Part shown: positions 25,063 through 38,900 of the stretch, piece after piece
Layout of the letters: the number at the start of each line of letters is the position of its first letter
How positions within the stretch are numbered: the stretch's first letter is position 1
Assembly: GCF_047496725.1 (NCBI RefSeq)
Contig: NC_132976.1
Span: 3,456,001 to 3,520,000, forward strand
From: Anoplolepis gracilipes
Lineage: Eukaryota; Arthropoda; Insecta; Hymenoptera; Formicidae
Reading direction: 5' to 3'
Length of the DNA stretch: 64,000 bases
Position numbers and translations under genes: made by a program
The notes under the pieces: model-generated
Databases searched by the model: none
What the model was told of the DNA's origin: nothing
The model's input: the letters and a program-made list of their open reading frames with translations, nothing else

Positions 25063-27431
25063 GTAAGTGATCCATTGTTTAATTCATTGCCTGCTAAATT
25101 AATTGCTCTTTTATTTGTGTGATACATCTTCTCTCGACCTAAGATTAAATTGAAAATTGAAATTGCAATTGGTTCGAGTTTTTCTTTGTATGCTGCAAAA
25201 ATAAAAGTACACAATGGTTATAAAAAGGAGATAGGATAAAACACAACGACATAACTTTTTACATGAAATCGAAAGTGAAAGAAATAGAAAATATATACAA
25301 ATATAAATTCAACTAGAAAATTCTCGTTTTTTCGATAAATGAAATTCTTCAACATATATTTTTGCATAAAATATACAAGACAAACTGTCACAAATTTTTA
25401 AGTATATATTTAAGTTGCGTGCGAGTAAATTTCAAGTTGAAATATTTTGAGATGTTTTTCGAGAGACTTTTACCATCATTATCAAATTATCTTTTTCTTA
25501 TTACAAATTATCCTAAGGAACAGTGACAGTAATTTTTATTTTTAGCATATAAATGACTGAATGTTTGTTAAAATTTGGAAAATGTAATATTTTTATAATA
25601 TTTTGATTATTTACTTTAAATTTTGTTTTAAAATTATAAGTTTATTATTTTATTAAAACTGTCACGTGTCACATCCTTGTCATTGATTTTATATTCGTTT
25701 TGACATGTTAGATTTGTATTCTGTAAAATCCTGAAGTTTGATTAAACGCCTGAAAAATGTTGGCTCGTCATGATCTTTAATTTATTTTACAACTCTATAA
25801 AAATCTACATCAAATAATTCAATTACGAAAATCTTATCAACTTTAATCTTCAAATTTTTGTTGACTAAACTAAAAGTTTTCCAATAATATACTTAATTTT
25901 GAATGAATTAAAACTTCTGCAACACATTGTATGCCATAGCTGCGTAAAGTATGTTAAAACAGTCTTATAAGTTTAATTCCAAATTTCTCAAAATTGATAG
26001 AGCATTTTAAAGATCAGAATTATATCCCATTAAAAAATTAGAAGGAATAATTAATTTCTTTCTCAGATTTAAAAAAAGATAATTTTTCATAGAAACGTGT
26101 AATTGGCAACAGCAACATCGTTCTTAAATTATTTCCTGGTAGTTATTTAGCTCGATGGATATCAGACTTTTACTGATGTGTTCGTTCTTGAATATCGCGT
26201 GAAAATTTTTCCACAACAGACTAAAATGAATACATAATAGAAATCATGAAGGGAGGAAATAATAAATTTAAAAAATTCAGAAAAATCAATGAGACAAAAA
26301 AATACTACATTCAACGGTTGATATTTGTAAATATATATATATATATATATATAATACTTTCCGCCAAATAATTTATCGAATAGGTATAATCTTAAGGACA
26401 CCCGTCCCTGAAATCATCGTAATTTCAGCAAGAATAACGTCGACACGGAGTGGAGACGAGGATAGGGAAGAGGGTTCTCACGATTACAGGAAGCAACCCT
26501 TTGCCGCGCGAACGCGTCGCGAGGACCGAGGGCATGCGTGTGGCTGGGAGAGAAGGGAGGGAGGGAGGGTGCTATATGTCCATTACGCTTATTACAACCC
26601 CGACCACCCGCCGCCGCCGCCGTCCTTTAACCATTCGCTCCCTCGATCCGCCGCCACCCACCCTTTTACGTGGATGAACATCGATCGACACACACGACCT
26701 GGAATAGTCGGCCGCGCCAGTCAACGCACCAGGTAACTAAATTGCCCTCGTTCTCGACGTCCCGAATTCGGTTAGACCGAACGTCGAAACTTCGATATAA
26801 CGTCCCGGGCCACTTTCTGACGGTTTCCTGAGCCACCGCCGCGATATATTGTTCTTGTGGTATAAAAAAAAAAAACTTGAGCGCTCTTTTTTTTGCTATA
26901 ATTTTTAAACGGAGCGTTTTGTGGATAAATCAGGATTGTATTGCCTGGTGAAAATATTCAAATTATTTCTGCAGAATAGTCGGGAGAGGACCTTACTTTT
27001 TATTCTTCTATGGAATTCTCTTTTTTTTTATAATTATGTAAAAAAATTAATTGAATGGGTTTTATTTTAATAAGTTAAAATTTTAATTTCCGAGATGATT
27101 AAAGTTAGTAATCAATGGAGAAAAAATACAGATAGTAACGTAGACAGAGAGGTACAAAGAATTAATTGCGTGTATAAAGAAACCGGATACGTTTGTGGTA
27201 TGATGTGGTACAATGTTTCTTTTGCGGACAAAATGTTTATGTGCAACAACCAAATTTTGCCCAAAATGCAAACCACAATGTGTTGTACGCCGTTTCTTTA
27301 TGCTTGTCATGTGAATGGGCATCCACAGTATGCGTTGTGGGTACATATTTTGGTTGCATTCAAATTATTGCAAATAATATATGGTACACGTAGAAATTTA
27401 TAATAGTTTAATTGCGGCAATATTATTCCAA

Positions 27432-27502
<71 letters not shown>
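27432..27502. repeat. Compound (AC)n-(TA)n microsatellite
   Basis: AC repeats at 27432-27451 pass directly into TA repeats to 27502, as expected if one array mutated into the other. Confidence 0.95.
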
Positions 27503-27504
<2 letters not shown>

Positions 27505-27981
27505 AAATGTGCAACGTATTATAGGATTATATGTTAAGAGATTTATTCAAATGCAAATAAATAAATCAAACATTATTCGACTATAGAAATAAAAAAATGA
27601 AATAATAATAATAATAATAATAATAATGTAAAAGCGGATCCTTTGATCTGCCTTAATAGATTAGCAAGTAATTATTTTATGATAATTATTTCAACGTATG
27701 CGCGATTGAAAAATCATCCGTTGAAATATTAAAAAAAAAATCCCAATTTACTCTCTCTCTCTTTTTCTCTATATCCTGTTTCTCTTTGCGTTGCTCCCTT
27801 TTCTTTTTTCGCTCTCCCTAAAATCGGATCGGTTTTCCCCGACAGCGAAGAGCACCCTTTCGACTTCAGGATCGACGAATAGGAGACAGGCGGGAAGACC
27901 AGGAAGAGTGTGCGGGCACCGAAACCCGATCGTTGTTTACGCAGTGCGTCTCGTACCTCCCCCGCGTAAGCAAAGCGCCCG

Positions 27982-28007
27982 TCCATCCATCCATCCATCC
28001 ATCCATC
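27982..28007. repeat. (CCAT)n microsatellite
   Basis: A second CCAT array of 26 bases, in the same orientation as the one at 2317. Confidence 0.9.
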
Positions 28008-28120
28008 GTTTTGAGCAAACACATCCCGCGGTACCCTAAAAGCGATATTCGATTCCCGAAGGTCGCGTTGCGTTCGTGAACAAACTCGGCATAATTTTCC
28101 CTGGCATCATCATTTCTTCG

Positions 28121-28122
<2 letters not shown>

Positions 28123-28170
<48 letters not shown>
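28123..28170. repeat. (TA)n microsatellite
   Basis: Perfect TA array of 48 bases. Confidence 0.95.
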
Positions 28171-28172
<2 letters not shown>

Positions 28173-28699
28173 TTTATCAATATCATAGTTTTCGCGCTTC
28201 CACCCCCGTCCTCGTCGATTCGCGTAATCAACGGGGTTCCCGCAGACGGGAGGTCTAAAGGAGTCAGTTCTTATTGAAGGCTCGCGTTCTATGGGTCCTG
28301 AAAAAAAAAGAAAAAAAAAGAAGAAAAGATGAGGAAAGGAGAGGAAATAATTGTGAGGAGACGCTTGCAGATCGCCCGCTGGCAGGGGCGCGGCTCCTGA
28401 TTGCTGTCGCATTGTGTGCACCGCCTCGTCCCACAAACGAGGACGAGGCAGCCAGCATTGTCGCCTGGCAGCGTGCATCGTGCCTGAATAACGTCGGTAG
28501 GTCGACTACGACACGAATGACGAGTGGGAGGGACCACGGAGGAGAAAGACGCGCACGAGGAGGGAGCTTCTAAGCTCCCGGTGGAGAGGGAGCGGAAAGA
28601 GAGTAAAAATTAAACCCCAGAGACAATGGGTCAAGCGTCCATAGAATCGGAAACACCAAACACGCCCTTGCCCTTCTGTCCGCTTTTTTTTTTTTTTTT

Positions 28700-29456
28700 T
28701 TTTTTTCTTTTTCCCGGAGCCCCTCGATTAAGCGGAGAACGACGAAACGTCAGCGTTGTCGTCAACATGTTTGACATCAACATTGCATTTCCACTTGGGA
28801 GATGTAAATTTTTAATTATAAAAAATATTATTAAATATTCGTCACACGATGTATATCACGAATAAAAATAATTTATGTGTAGATATATTTTTCTTTACTT
28901 ATGTATATTCTTGTCGTGGGGAAAAGATACTTTTTTTTTTGCAATTTATATACTGAAGTAAATTGTTATCGATAATATAATGTTTTCATGAAATTGTATT
29001 TCGAGAATTTAAAAAAAACCTTAAAAGTTTATTATTTAAAAAATGCATATTTTCTTTTAATAAAAAAATACACATGTTTTTTTTTTCTCGGAGCCCCTCG
29101 ATTAAGCAGAGTGAAACTACGAAACGTCAACACTGTCATGTTTGATATCGCATTTCCCTTTTCTTCGAAGATGTGACAAATGTAAACTTTCACAATTATA
29201 GAAAGTAAATTATAGAAAAAATTACAATATGTCATCACATGATGTGTCATGCGAAAAATAGTTTATATGCGATTAATATTTTTTTACTTGTCGTTCTTGT
29301 TATAGAAAATATATTTTTTTGTCACTTATGCTGAAATAAAATACAATTATCGATAGATAAAGACTCGTGAAATTAATTGTTTCGAGAACTTTAAAAAATT
29401 ATTTAAAAGTTTGTTACTAAAAAAAATGTATATTTCCTTTTAATGATATACATGTT
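28700..29456. repeat. Two tandem copies of a 374-bp unit
   Basis: CGGAGCCCCTCGATTAAGC occurs at 28715 and again at 29089, each preceded by a long T run and followed by GAAACGTCA-like sequence, TGTTTGA and ATTGCATTTCC/ATCGCATTTCC. Homology continues to the end of each unit (CTTTTAATAAAAAA, TTTCGAGAA). Divergence is moderate, with small indels, so the duplication is older than the 10968 array. No coding. Confidence 0.75.
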
Positions 29457-30449
29457 ATATATGATTTTTAAAACGCTTGATCAATTTCGACTAATTGTAT
29501 ATATTAGGATTATTATTATTATATAAAACCTTATTGCAAAATTGTGTAATTTCTTTAAAATGAAAAACTACTTAACAAAATATTTAAATATTTTATTTTT
29601 TTATTTCACGTAACCGTTTAATTGACTGAAATACCAATTGTATGATTCTATTCATGTATCTGGACTTTAAAAAAATTATAATATACAATTATATGTATAA
29701 AATCACGTTTTAATACTCTTTACATATACTTGTATGCATCCATGAAATCAGGTACAAATTTGAACGACATGACACGCGAAAGTATTCAAATTTATCGTCC
29801 GTGAGGAGTCAGAATTGGTCCACGTTTCAACATAACAGAAGCTACTTAAAATCCATCATTCGCGATGCTCAATGACACAGATGCACCGGACCCATTCACG
29901 GTTACGTGTTATTTTATTTCATAGCCTCTCGCGCCCCTTATGGTGTCTGGTGCGTCGATGTGGCGTATTAAACACGAATGGACGGCGAGGCCGACACGCG
30001 GTGTAAATGGAACGAGCTCGCAGGATAGAGAGATAGGGAGAGGAGCGCACCAACGAAAGCTACGCGTTATTGCTACGGTGATGAGGAAAGACAGCCAAGA
30101 GTAGGGACGTACACGCACGTACACACGTACACGCATTTGCAGCGCGCAATGTGGACACAGTCAAGGTCCAGTGATCGGCTGATTGATTGTCTCTACGGGG
30201 GGTCGCTATTTAGGGGTATCATCGTGAACCGGATGACAGAGGCGCACGGGATAGTTCGCGAGACAGATCTTTTATATCTTCGGCTTTTTATTTTATTTAA
30301 AGTAATTATTTATTAAAATAATTATACTTAACGATATATGCATTGCGAGAGAGAAAAATCCTGTATACATCTCGGTCGGTGATTATTTAGAATTTTTTAG
30401 GAAAGACTTTTTATCACTTTAGATGTAATAATATATCATAAAATTATTA

Positions 30450-30488
<39 letters not shown>

Positions 30489-30546
30489 AAATATAATATA
30501 AATAAATAATTATAATATAAAAAATAATATAAAAATTTAATTATAT

Positions 30547-30558
<12 letters not shown>

Positions 30559-30606
<48 letters not shown>
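30559..30606. repeat. (AT)n microsatellite
   Basis: Perfect AT array of about 48 bases, with a shorter one about 100 bases upstream. Confidence 0.95.
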
Positions 30607-30608
<2 letters not shown>

Positions 30609-30916
30609 ATTATATAATAGACGCATGCATAAGTAATTGAGATTGCGACAATTAACGCACACGAAGTGACGCAAATTGCAGGCGAGGATGTCATTTAGTC
30701 GACGACGAAATGGCTGCCTCGGTCATCCAGTACTCAATTGGTGTTCCCCACGTTTCCGATCACACGAAGGAAATCGCCCTCCTTTGGCTTTAAATCGGGT
30801 CACCGGATATGTACTCGAAGGACTATAATGGGGACGAAAGCGGGAGAGGGAGAATCGAGGAATGTGCGAAAGGAAAAAACTAGGAAGAGGGGGTGAAAAG
30901 GAGCACTTTGGCTTGA

Positions 30917-30919
<3 letters not shown>

Positions 30920-30965
<46 letters not shown>
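30920..30965. repeat. (GA)n microsatellite
   Basis: Perfect GA array of about 46 bases. Confidence 0.95.
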
Positions 30966-30969
<4 letters not shown>

Positions 30970-32393
30970 AGCAGAAAAAAAGTGTAGAATAATTTTATGA
31001 AATCTTTAAGACATCTTTGTCTTGTGACAAAAATATAATAATACATTTTAATTTAAATATTAGTTATATTAATCTTTTGATGGATTTTTCTCTCCACAAA
31101 TATGTAAAAGTTAAAAATGATAAAGTTTTCATTTCATTAGGCGCTTCCTATATTAATTATTCAAATATTTTAATGTCTCGATATTTTTTAAATATTTTAT
31201 TATATAAAAATCCTTTAAAATGGGATATTATATTATTTAAATATTACTCATTTTTTAAATTAAGTTATTATAAATTGAAAAAATATAATATACAGATTAA
31301 TATATATTATAGAAATAAAATTCATAATTAAAATAATATAAATAAAATATTTATATTAATTTAGAAAATTATTATAAATATTCAAAATAATTATTGTATA
31401 ATATATCGAAATAAAAGAAAATTAAACGTAAAAGCCATGATGAAAAATTAAATATTATAAAAAGAGCAGACCGTATCAATTCAATGCGAAGCAAAGGTAC
31501 AAAAAGAAAAGAGAATGTTGGAAGAAATCGTCCCTTCCGAAGAAGGCTGGATGACAGCCTTGATAGAGAGGGCGAGCAAAGAAAACGAGCGTTCCGTCAT
31601 CAGAAATTAATGCAGGGTGACACGGGGTGGCGCGTCACTATTGTCCCCCGGATTCCTGACTCGGTACCACCAGTCGAGCACCCCGAGCTCCGCTTCGTAA
31701 CCAAAGGGAGGGAAACGAATGCGAAAAAATTCAGATGTGAAATTTTCATTTCCGTCGCGGCCCACCGGCTCGGAAGAAATACTTCCTGGACGGGGTGAGA
31801 TTCTCTTCCCGAGGACAAGGGCCGTTATATTGACGGTCTCTTGTTTTCCCTTCTGCCTTCATTCACACACATGCTGTAATCTCGCTCGTGACTTTTGCAT
31901 AAAGGTAAAGTATGATTTGCAAGATTTTTCAAACTTAGGGTGCTTTATTTTTATAATTTTTAGAATATTAAAAAATTTTTAACATATTGCATTGTAATAA
32001 TATATTTTTTATATCACTGTTAACACGTATTTAATATTTAATAAATATTAAAATATATTTTTTAATATTTTAAAAATATTAAATATTGTAAAATATATAT
32101 ATTTTTATAAATATAATTTAATTTTATAATATTCAAAAAATATTTAAATATATTTATAAGAATACAAAAATAAGAAGGTTGTTTGTTTATTCTCAAAATT
32201 GCTAAAAGAGACAAAAAAAAAAAAAAAACAACTTTCAATTAAGGCAAGCGTGACTCATTGTTTTCTAACAATTAATACATCGAGAGAAATTAGCAATATC
32301 GTTATCTTAAGATAAAAAAAATTCTTGACGACAAACAAGAGTCGCGACACAACATTCGTCGAGTTCGATAATCGGAGGAAAAATTTTTACGAG

Positions 32394-32427
32394 ATGGCGG
32401 TCCGCGTGTCGTTGCCTGTTTGCGGCG
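32394..32427 (+). CDS. Possible short first exon (MAVRVSLPVCG)
   Basis: ATGGCGG at 32394 in a good initiation context (ACGAGATGG) is followed by 11 codons and one base, then GTGAGT at 32428. It lies at the edge of a GC-rich block. The downstream frame continues open through the supposed donor for about 97 further codons without recognisable content. No matching second exon was found. Confidence 0.15.
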
Positions 32428-34296
32428 GTGAGTATCCGGTGAAAACTTGGACTCGGCTAACTCGATGTAACGGTTCGGCGCACCGCATGGCGACGGATCA
32501 CCGGAAGCTTTTATTGTTTTACAAGTTTACTACGGCCGTCCCGGGATCGCGGGATGGCTGGCCCCATCTACCCGGCCGATTCGATTGCCTCGAGGACGAC
32601 CGCACCGCATTTTCCGTCAAGACTTTTCACGTGGTTGCCCCCGCACTATCATCTCCTGGCAAGGGGAGGGGGGAGGGAGAAAATCCGTCTGGGACTATGT
32701 ACATACACTCATCTTAATTCGAGAAAAATACGAAAGCTACATATTCGCATACATATGCTAATAACGTTTTCGAATGAAACCCAATTTCTCATTAACGTGT
32801 TTGATCAAAAATGAATTTTTTAATCTGATTAATATAAATTTAATACATTAATAATATAAATTATATTAAGTATAAGTCCTCCGTTTAACGCTATTTTGGC
32901 TTTAAAATTTAAGATTCTTTGCCCTGATTAATCAATCAAACGCTTATTCGTAGTTCATTAAGGATTTTAATAATCCAAATAACCCAAAATGGAGTTTATA
33001 GCATCATTAATCGCTTTCAGAGCGATCAAAATTGCTTCGCATGAAACAAAGGCTATACAAAAATTACAATGTACATAAATAAATCATGTACTTATGTAAA
33101 AAAAATATACATAAAAAAAAGAGATGAAACTGACTTTCAAATATCGCAAGACGGCTGTATAGTATAAAATATAAAATAATTCACACTAATCTTCTTGCTT
33201 GAAACCTATCGAGATATTTTCTTACGAGTTTTCGTTGATTTTACAAAAAAAATGGAATTTAAAAATTGAAAAATGACATTTTTATATTATTGCTTCTTCA
33301 AACTTGAATAATCTCTAATAGCATTCTATATCTCTCGGCTAATAATACATAAATTAAAAAAAAAATAATAATTTTATTTGAAACGTTTTAAAATACAATA
33401 CCTTAAGTTTAACACAAAAAGGAAGAGATAAATTTTTTCTTAAATACATTAATATTTATATTTATTTATAATTAATATAATATTTAGTATTAATATTTAT
33501 ATTTAAAATCACAATCAATTTATATTTAAAAATTAGTCTGGAGAAAAGCGATATTAATATAAGTATAGGTGGACATTTATATCCTACATAAATTACGCGT
33601 AATTAAATTAGTTATCACGGAAACGCCGAGGTAGGAAGTACGATGAGTAACGCGAACATCTTCCTCCGGGATGTCGAAGCTGCACGTCTCCCACGGGGGA
33701 TCGTTATCGTATGTATGTATATGGGGTTTGACATACAAACAGGCGGGCAGTGTTGTAATTAACCGCAATCATTGACGGCAAACATACAACGATCTCCCGC
33801 GGGACGTCGATTGACCGAGGCCATCGGGCTGGGACGTGTAAGGAGTACCGGCACATACATCTTGCTATACATTCGCGATCAATATTTATGACCGAAATTC
33901 AAGGGTGAATCCACGGGGCGCGTAAACGTTTGTGCGGTTACGAGAACCGCGGGTCAATATTTATGATTGAGACCATCTCCCGTTGATACGCATTGCACGG
34001 TTGGCCGATAACGCGTGTGCGCTCTTAACGAGCATTACGTTCGTCAGGGAACTTCAAAACTCGATCGTAACAATAATGAAACGTCAATGTCGGAGAATAA
34101 TCGGTACGAGAGGAGAGCTTTGTGAGTCCAAGAGTAAAGAAACTTTCCCGAGTGGCAAGGTGTTTCGGTGCGGTAAGAGAATCGCGAGAAAGTTTCTACG
34201 CAATTCCTCGCCGCGTGTAATAGTGAAATGGAAAGGAATTGTTTGTGTACGTGCAGATTGTTGCGAAATCCGTCAAGAAGTCCGTCAATAAACAGA

Positions 34297-35440
34297 GTTT
34301 AATATGTTGCGGTGTATAATTAATCGATATTCCAAAGAAAAGAGAGTTATAAATTCTTGTACCTTGGATAATATTTTGAAAGTGAAAGTATCCATGTATT
34401 AGAACATACGCTTAATACTTGACATCACAGAAGAAAAATTGTTGATTAATTGATATATAAAAAAATATCAAGAGATAATTAAATATCTGAGCTAGAGAAG
34501 ATTGATAAGAATAAAGAAATTAAATAGAATCAATAAAGACTATAATTCTAAAGAGTTATCAATTTTATTATTTTATTATAGCTAATATTTTGAAAGTGAA
34601 AGTGTCTGTGTATTAAAAAATACCTGACACAAAATGAAAATTAATTTGATTAATTTTAAATATAATAAAAATATCAAGAGATACTTATATGTATAATTAA
34701 ATTTCCAAACTAGAAAATGTTGGTAAGAATGAAAAAATCAAATAGAATCAATAAAGAATATAATACTATAATTTTAAAGAAATGAGTTATAAATTCTGTC
34801 TTGATTAACATACTTTGAAAGTATCTCTGCATTAAAAATAACTTACACTATAAAGGAAAAATTATGGATTCTCGATTAATTTTGAATATAATAAAAATAT
34901 CAAGAGATACATATATAATTAAATCGTTGCTCGAGTATATGTTGATAAGAATATAAAAAATAAAGAATAAAGAAAAATTAAATAGAACCGATAAAGAATA
35001 TTACGTTGTGTCTCCAAGATAGTGGTACACAATCAGAAATTCATAAAGAGTTTAATATAGGCATATAAGTAATCAATATTCCAAAGAAAAGGAGGGGTTA
35101 AAAATTCCATCTTGACTACTATTTTCAAAAAGGAAAATATTCGTGCATTAAAAAATACAACATACAACTGACATCACAACGGGGAAAATTATCAATTCTC
35201 GATTAATTTTGAATGTATAAATATCAAGAGAGATGTGTATAATTAAATATCCGAACTAGAGAGAACGTTGACAAGAAAATAAAAGAAATCAAATAAAATC
35301 AATAAAGAATATAATACGATATAATAGGTGTTTCCGAGATAATAGTACACCGTACCTTCAAGTGCTATTTTCTATCTGATCACCCTGAGAGCGATTAATG
35401 ACGTCATAAATTCCATCTTGGGTTACTAGAGATATTTAGG
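34297..35440. repeat. Decayed tandem array, four to five units of about 210-310 bp
   Basis: A motif series recurs in order: TTATAAATTC-like start (34347, 34555, 34787, 35098, partial at 35405), ATTTTGAAAGTGAAAGT-like sequence, ATATCAAGAGATA, and TCAAATAGAATCAATAAAGA. Units three and four are separated by an extra module (CCAAGATAGTGGTACAC, then GAGTTTAATAT and ATTCCAAAGAAAAG). The same pieces occur before unit one (34297) and after unit four (35340), so the original unit was probably about 300 bp. Strongly diverged and non-coding. Confidence 0.65.
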
Positions 35441-35678
35441 TTAATTAATAAAATACTTCGAGTAAGCGTTTGATTTATTAATCATGAAAAAAATCTTTTG
35501 TTTTAAAGAGCATCAAATGGGATGTATTTTATTACATATTCTGTAGATTCTTAATATTAATCAGATTCAAAACCCATTTTTGGTCAAACATATGTTGATG
35601 GCAAATTGGATTTGATCATTTTCAGATCAAATCTGCTTCATTCGCAAACGCTATAAATTTTCTAAATTCTCTTCTAAT

Positions 35679-35709
<31 letters not shown>

Positions 35710-37134
35710 GCCTTTCCTCGATCTGTTCTGCGTGCTCCTAGCGTGTCGTCTTAACGCCGTCGTGGCACGTGTGCGTCGGCTGACACGGCGATGCGTGTGC
35801 GTTCGGAAACGCACGGCGTCCCCTTCGCCCCACTTGGCGCTAAAAGCATATCTATGTCGCGTCTCGCGAATACACACGGGGGGCTAACGAGAAGAGGGTG
35901 GAGAGGGCGATTCCCCTCAAGGTTCTCGGTCGGTGGGTCGTAGACAGCCGCCGCCGCCGCTCCGTTTTTCCTCCCGTTCACCACTTCCAGACTGATTTCA
36001 GCAGCGATCGTAGAGAGATTTAGCGGAATCGCGGCTCTCTGCAGATGCGTCATGTCGCGACTAGATCCGGATGTACATACATCCATTGTAAGCGAACAAG
36101 GTTAGCGCGTAATCTCCCGGAGTCATGTACAATAGGATAAGGGAAATGGCGGTTGTTAATAAATTATATTTAATTATAAAGAGACTGATTTATATTTTTT
36201 TTATTTCTCGATAATTAAGTGTTGCATTTTATAAAAACTGAAAACTCGGTCGTCAATTTATTCGCCAAAAAACTTATTAATTTGTACTTGCTTGTATTAT
36301 CGAGAGTTCTTAATGAAGTTTGAAAAAATTATTTTTCTTCTATTCTTTTGGCGAATTATATAATCTAAGTAGCCATACATAAAACAATGAAATATTTTTT
36401 ATTAAGATAATTCACCTGTCCAGATTTCTAAAATTGTAAAGGTATTAAAAAAAAACAATATGACATCTTTATTTTTATTATCACTAATCTCACCGTACAT
36501 CTATGGATTTTAATAGGTGTATTAGAAATTAATTGTTTAGATGGCAATTTTACCAGCTTCCAGGAAAAAATTCATTTATCGAAAAAAAAGTTTGAAGCAA
36601 TATCACCAAACTATAAACTCTGATATTGAATAAATATCTGCGAATATAAATTACTTGTAATAATATCTTAAACTTTTAGTTGGCAGCTTAGAAATAAAAT
36701 ATGACACATTGGTTTTTTAATATTTTTCTTTTGCAATTATTTAAAAATAGATACAAGAAAAAAAAACAATATATCGAACGCAAATAGAAAATGAATTTGA
36801 CATTAGATTCAGGAAAGAGGACTACAAAAGAATCCTTAATCTAATGTAATCTAAGGTATTTTTGCTGACGGCAGAGAGTCATTCCGCGCTTTAGACATGT
36901 GTGTGTATGTGTGTATGTTTATTGAACGGGCGCAGCAGAAAAAGGAGGGGGGAGAAACAGACACACAGGGAATCTATCTCTGTCGCGAGCTCACATCGCG
37001 GTGGTTGTGTGCACGAGGGCGCATTTCGCTTCTGGCCCATATGGCTGGTATACACGGCCGATTATTACATTACGTATGTAGGCCCAAGAATTATAATCCG
37101 GATGAGGGGATATTGACTGCAAGTCGGTGTTCGC

Positions 37135-37175
<41 letters not shown>

Positions 37176-37846
37176 AAGATGTCGCTCTTTCATCATCAAA
37201 CTGAGGCAGTTGCGGAAGTATAAGAGATATCCTTGGTGTGTATTTAAAAAAAAAAAAAAAGCACTGAAACGTAAATCTCGAGGTGAAGAAGAAATTGTAA
37301 TGGCTAAAAAATTTTAATATACTATATAAATTATATTACATGAAATAATTGAAAAATATATTTAAAATTTATTCGACTTATTCTTAAAAAGATATAGTAA
37401 AATGCAGCTTATTCTGCAGATTCGTAGCGATTTTGAAGCACTCAGCTGTAATTAAAGTATGAAAGAATATACGTTTGATTGCAGCTCCTTCTTCAACTTC
37501 TACCATTTTAAAAAATACGATTGCTTTATAATTTATAAATACACAATAATAAAATAAAAGAATGAATTACAATCTGCTTTAATTTTGAAGAAATATTATT
37601 ATCAGACTATTTCACATATTATTCCATAAGAATTGTTACAAATGCAGCAATTCACGGATGTATCTACTCAAATAACTACGAATAATCTCTAATAAGTGTT
37701 AGTAACGATGGCATCGGCCTAACGCTAGCAACATTGAATTCATTCGACCGCATTTTCCGCCCCTGTGTATATATACATACATACATATATGGGGTCTCGG
37801 CGTACAACATGGTCCGGAGAACGTTTGAGACTAGGAGGTCACGAGC

Positions 37847-37893
<47 letters not shown>

Positions 37894-38511
37894 AACATCG
37901 TGATTCTGATTAAATCAGCATTAGACCGAGGGGGTCCTCGTTGCCGCGGACTTTCTCGTGTTGCACCCCTTCTCACGAGTCGTCTCACGACAATGACACC
38001 AAATGTCGATCCGAGCGAGCCCCCACAGGCCGGGGCTCTGGAGCTTTAATCACGATCCTCCGGGCTACGAGAGCGCGCGCTGTTACACTAGCAGGTGCCC
38101 CGACCTGCCACCCCCCCCCCCTCCTCATTCTAGGGACTCTCCCCCCGCGGCTTCGATTTCAATTGACACGAGGAGAGAGCATGTTGCACTTTGCGCGCGG
38201 GGTCAGCCGGGCAAGGGCACGGCGGGCCATTCTCGGTCGCCTTCGCTTTTATATGCGACGCGTCCGTCTGCTTTTGATGTCGCGCCGAGTGCGTGAGTAA
38301 GTGAGCGAGATGACGATCGGGATCGGTGAGAGAATAATTGGGTCGTTGGAAAAGGGACATGCGAGAGAAATGACTCCCTCCTCCCTGCTCCATGAATTTT
38401 TCGAGTCGATTCGAACGCTTTTTTTTTTTTTCTTTTTCTTTTTCGAATATTTTTATATTCGAGGAAATTTTGAATAAAGATATAATAAGATAAATGCACA
38501 TTAATCGAACA

Positions 38512-38900
38512 GAGTCAAAGCTTCTTATATTCGTGGGTTCACTATTCGCGTTCTCTGTATTCTCGGAGTAAAATATTGTAACCTACTTATTCTTTTTATT
38601 CGAGACCAGAAAATTCTATTTCAATTCTATTCTAATTATCTTTGTAAATTCCTCGTGAAAATTGATGAGAAGTCAATAAAGAGAAGTCTGATTAAAAAAA
38701 AAAAAATAGAAGAAACAATGACCGAATACAAACTTGAATTCAGGAATCTGCAAAGTGTCGTACAAGAAAAAATTACCAAATTTTTTAAATTAATTTCTGA
38801 TCAACCGTCCAATAATATTTAAGTAATTTGTTGTTAATTTTAATAACATATTATAAGATTATATATATATAATCTTTTCTGTACATTTAATAACTATTTT
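38512..38900 (-). mobile_element. Inverted-repeat element, copy 3 (reverse, one end lost)
   Basis: The reverse complement of the 4687/6581 family. AGTCAAAGCTTCTTATATTCG at 38513 matches the terminal repeat, and internal blocks (CAAAGATAATTAGAATAGAATT and TGATCAGAAATTAATTTAAAA on the - strand) align with copy 2. The other terminal repeat was not found before 39400, so the copy looks truncated. Its right boundary is approximate. Confidence 0.6.

Noticed and set aside
27095..27403. 102-codon frame, Cys and Met rich
   Set aside because: A - strand frame of similar length overlaps it; no zinc-binding spacing, transposase or signal could be made out.
31017..31331. AT-rich 104-codon frame resembling a mitochondrial-type composition
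   Set aside because: Composition explains it; no match to a known mitochondrial protein was recognised, so an inserted mitochondrial fragment is not claimed.
33577..33768. - strand frame with WETCSFDIPEEDVRVTHRTS
   Set aside because: Protein-like in part but no plausible acceptor or donor edges; it lies in a GC-rich block full of chance frames.
35751..36086. 111-codon - strand frame
   Set aside because: Ala/Arg-rich translation of GC-rich repeats (GCC runs); no splice or initiation support.
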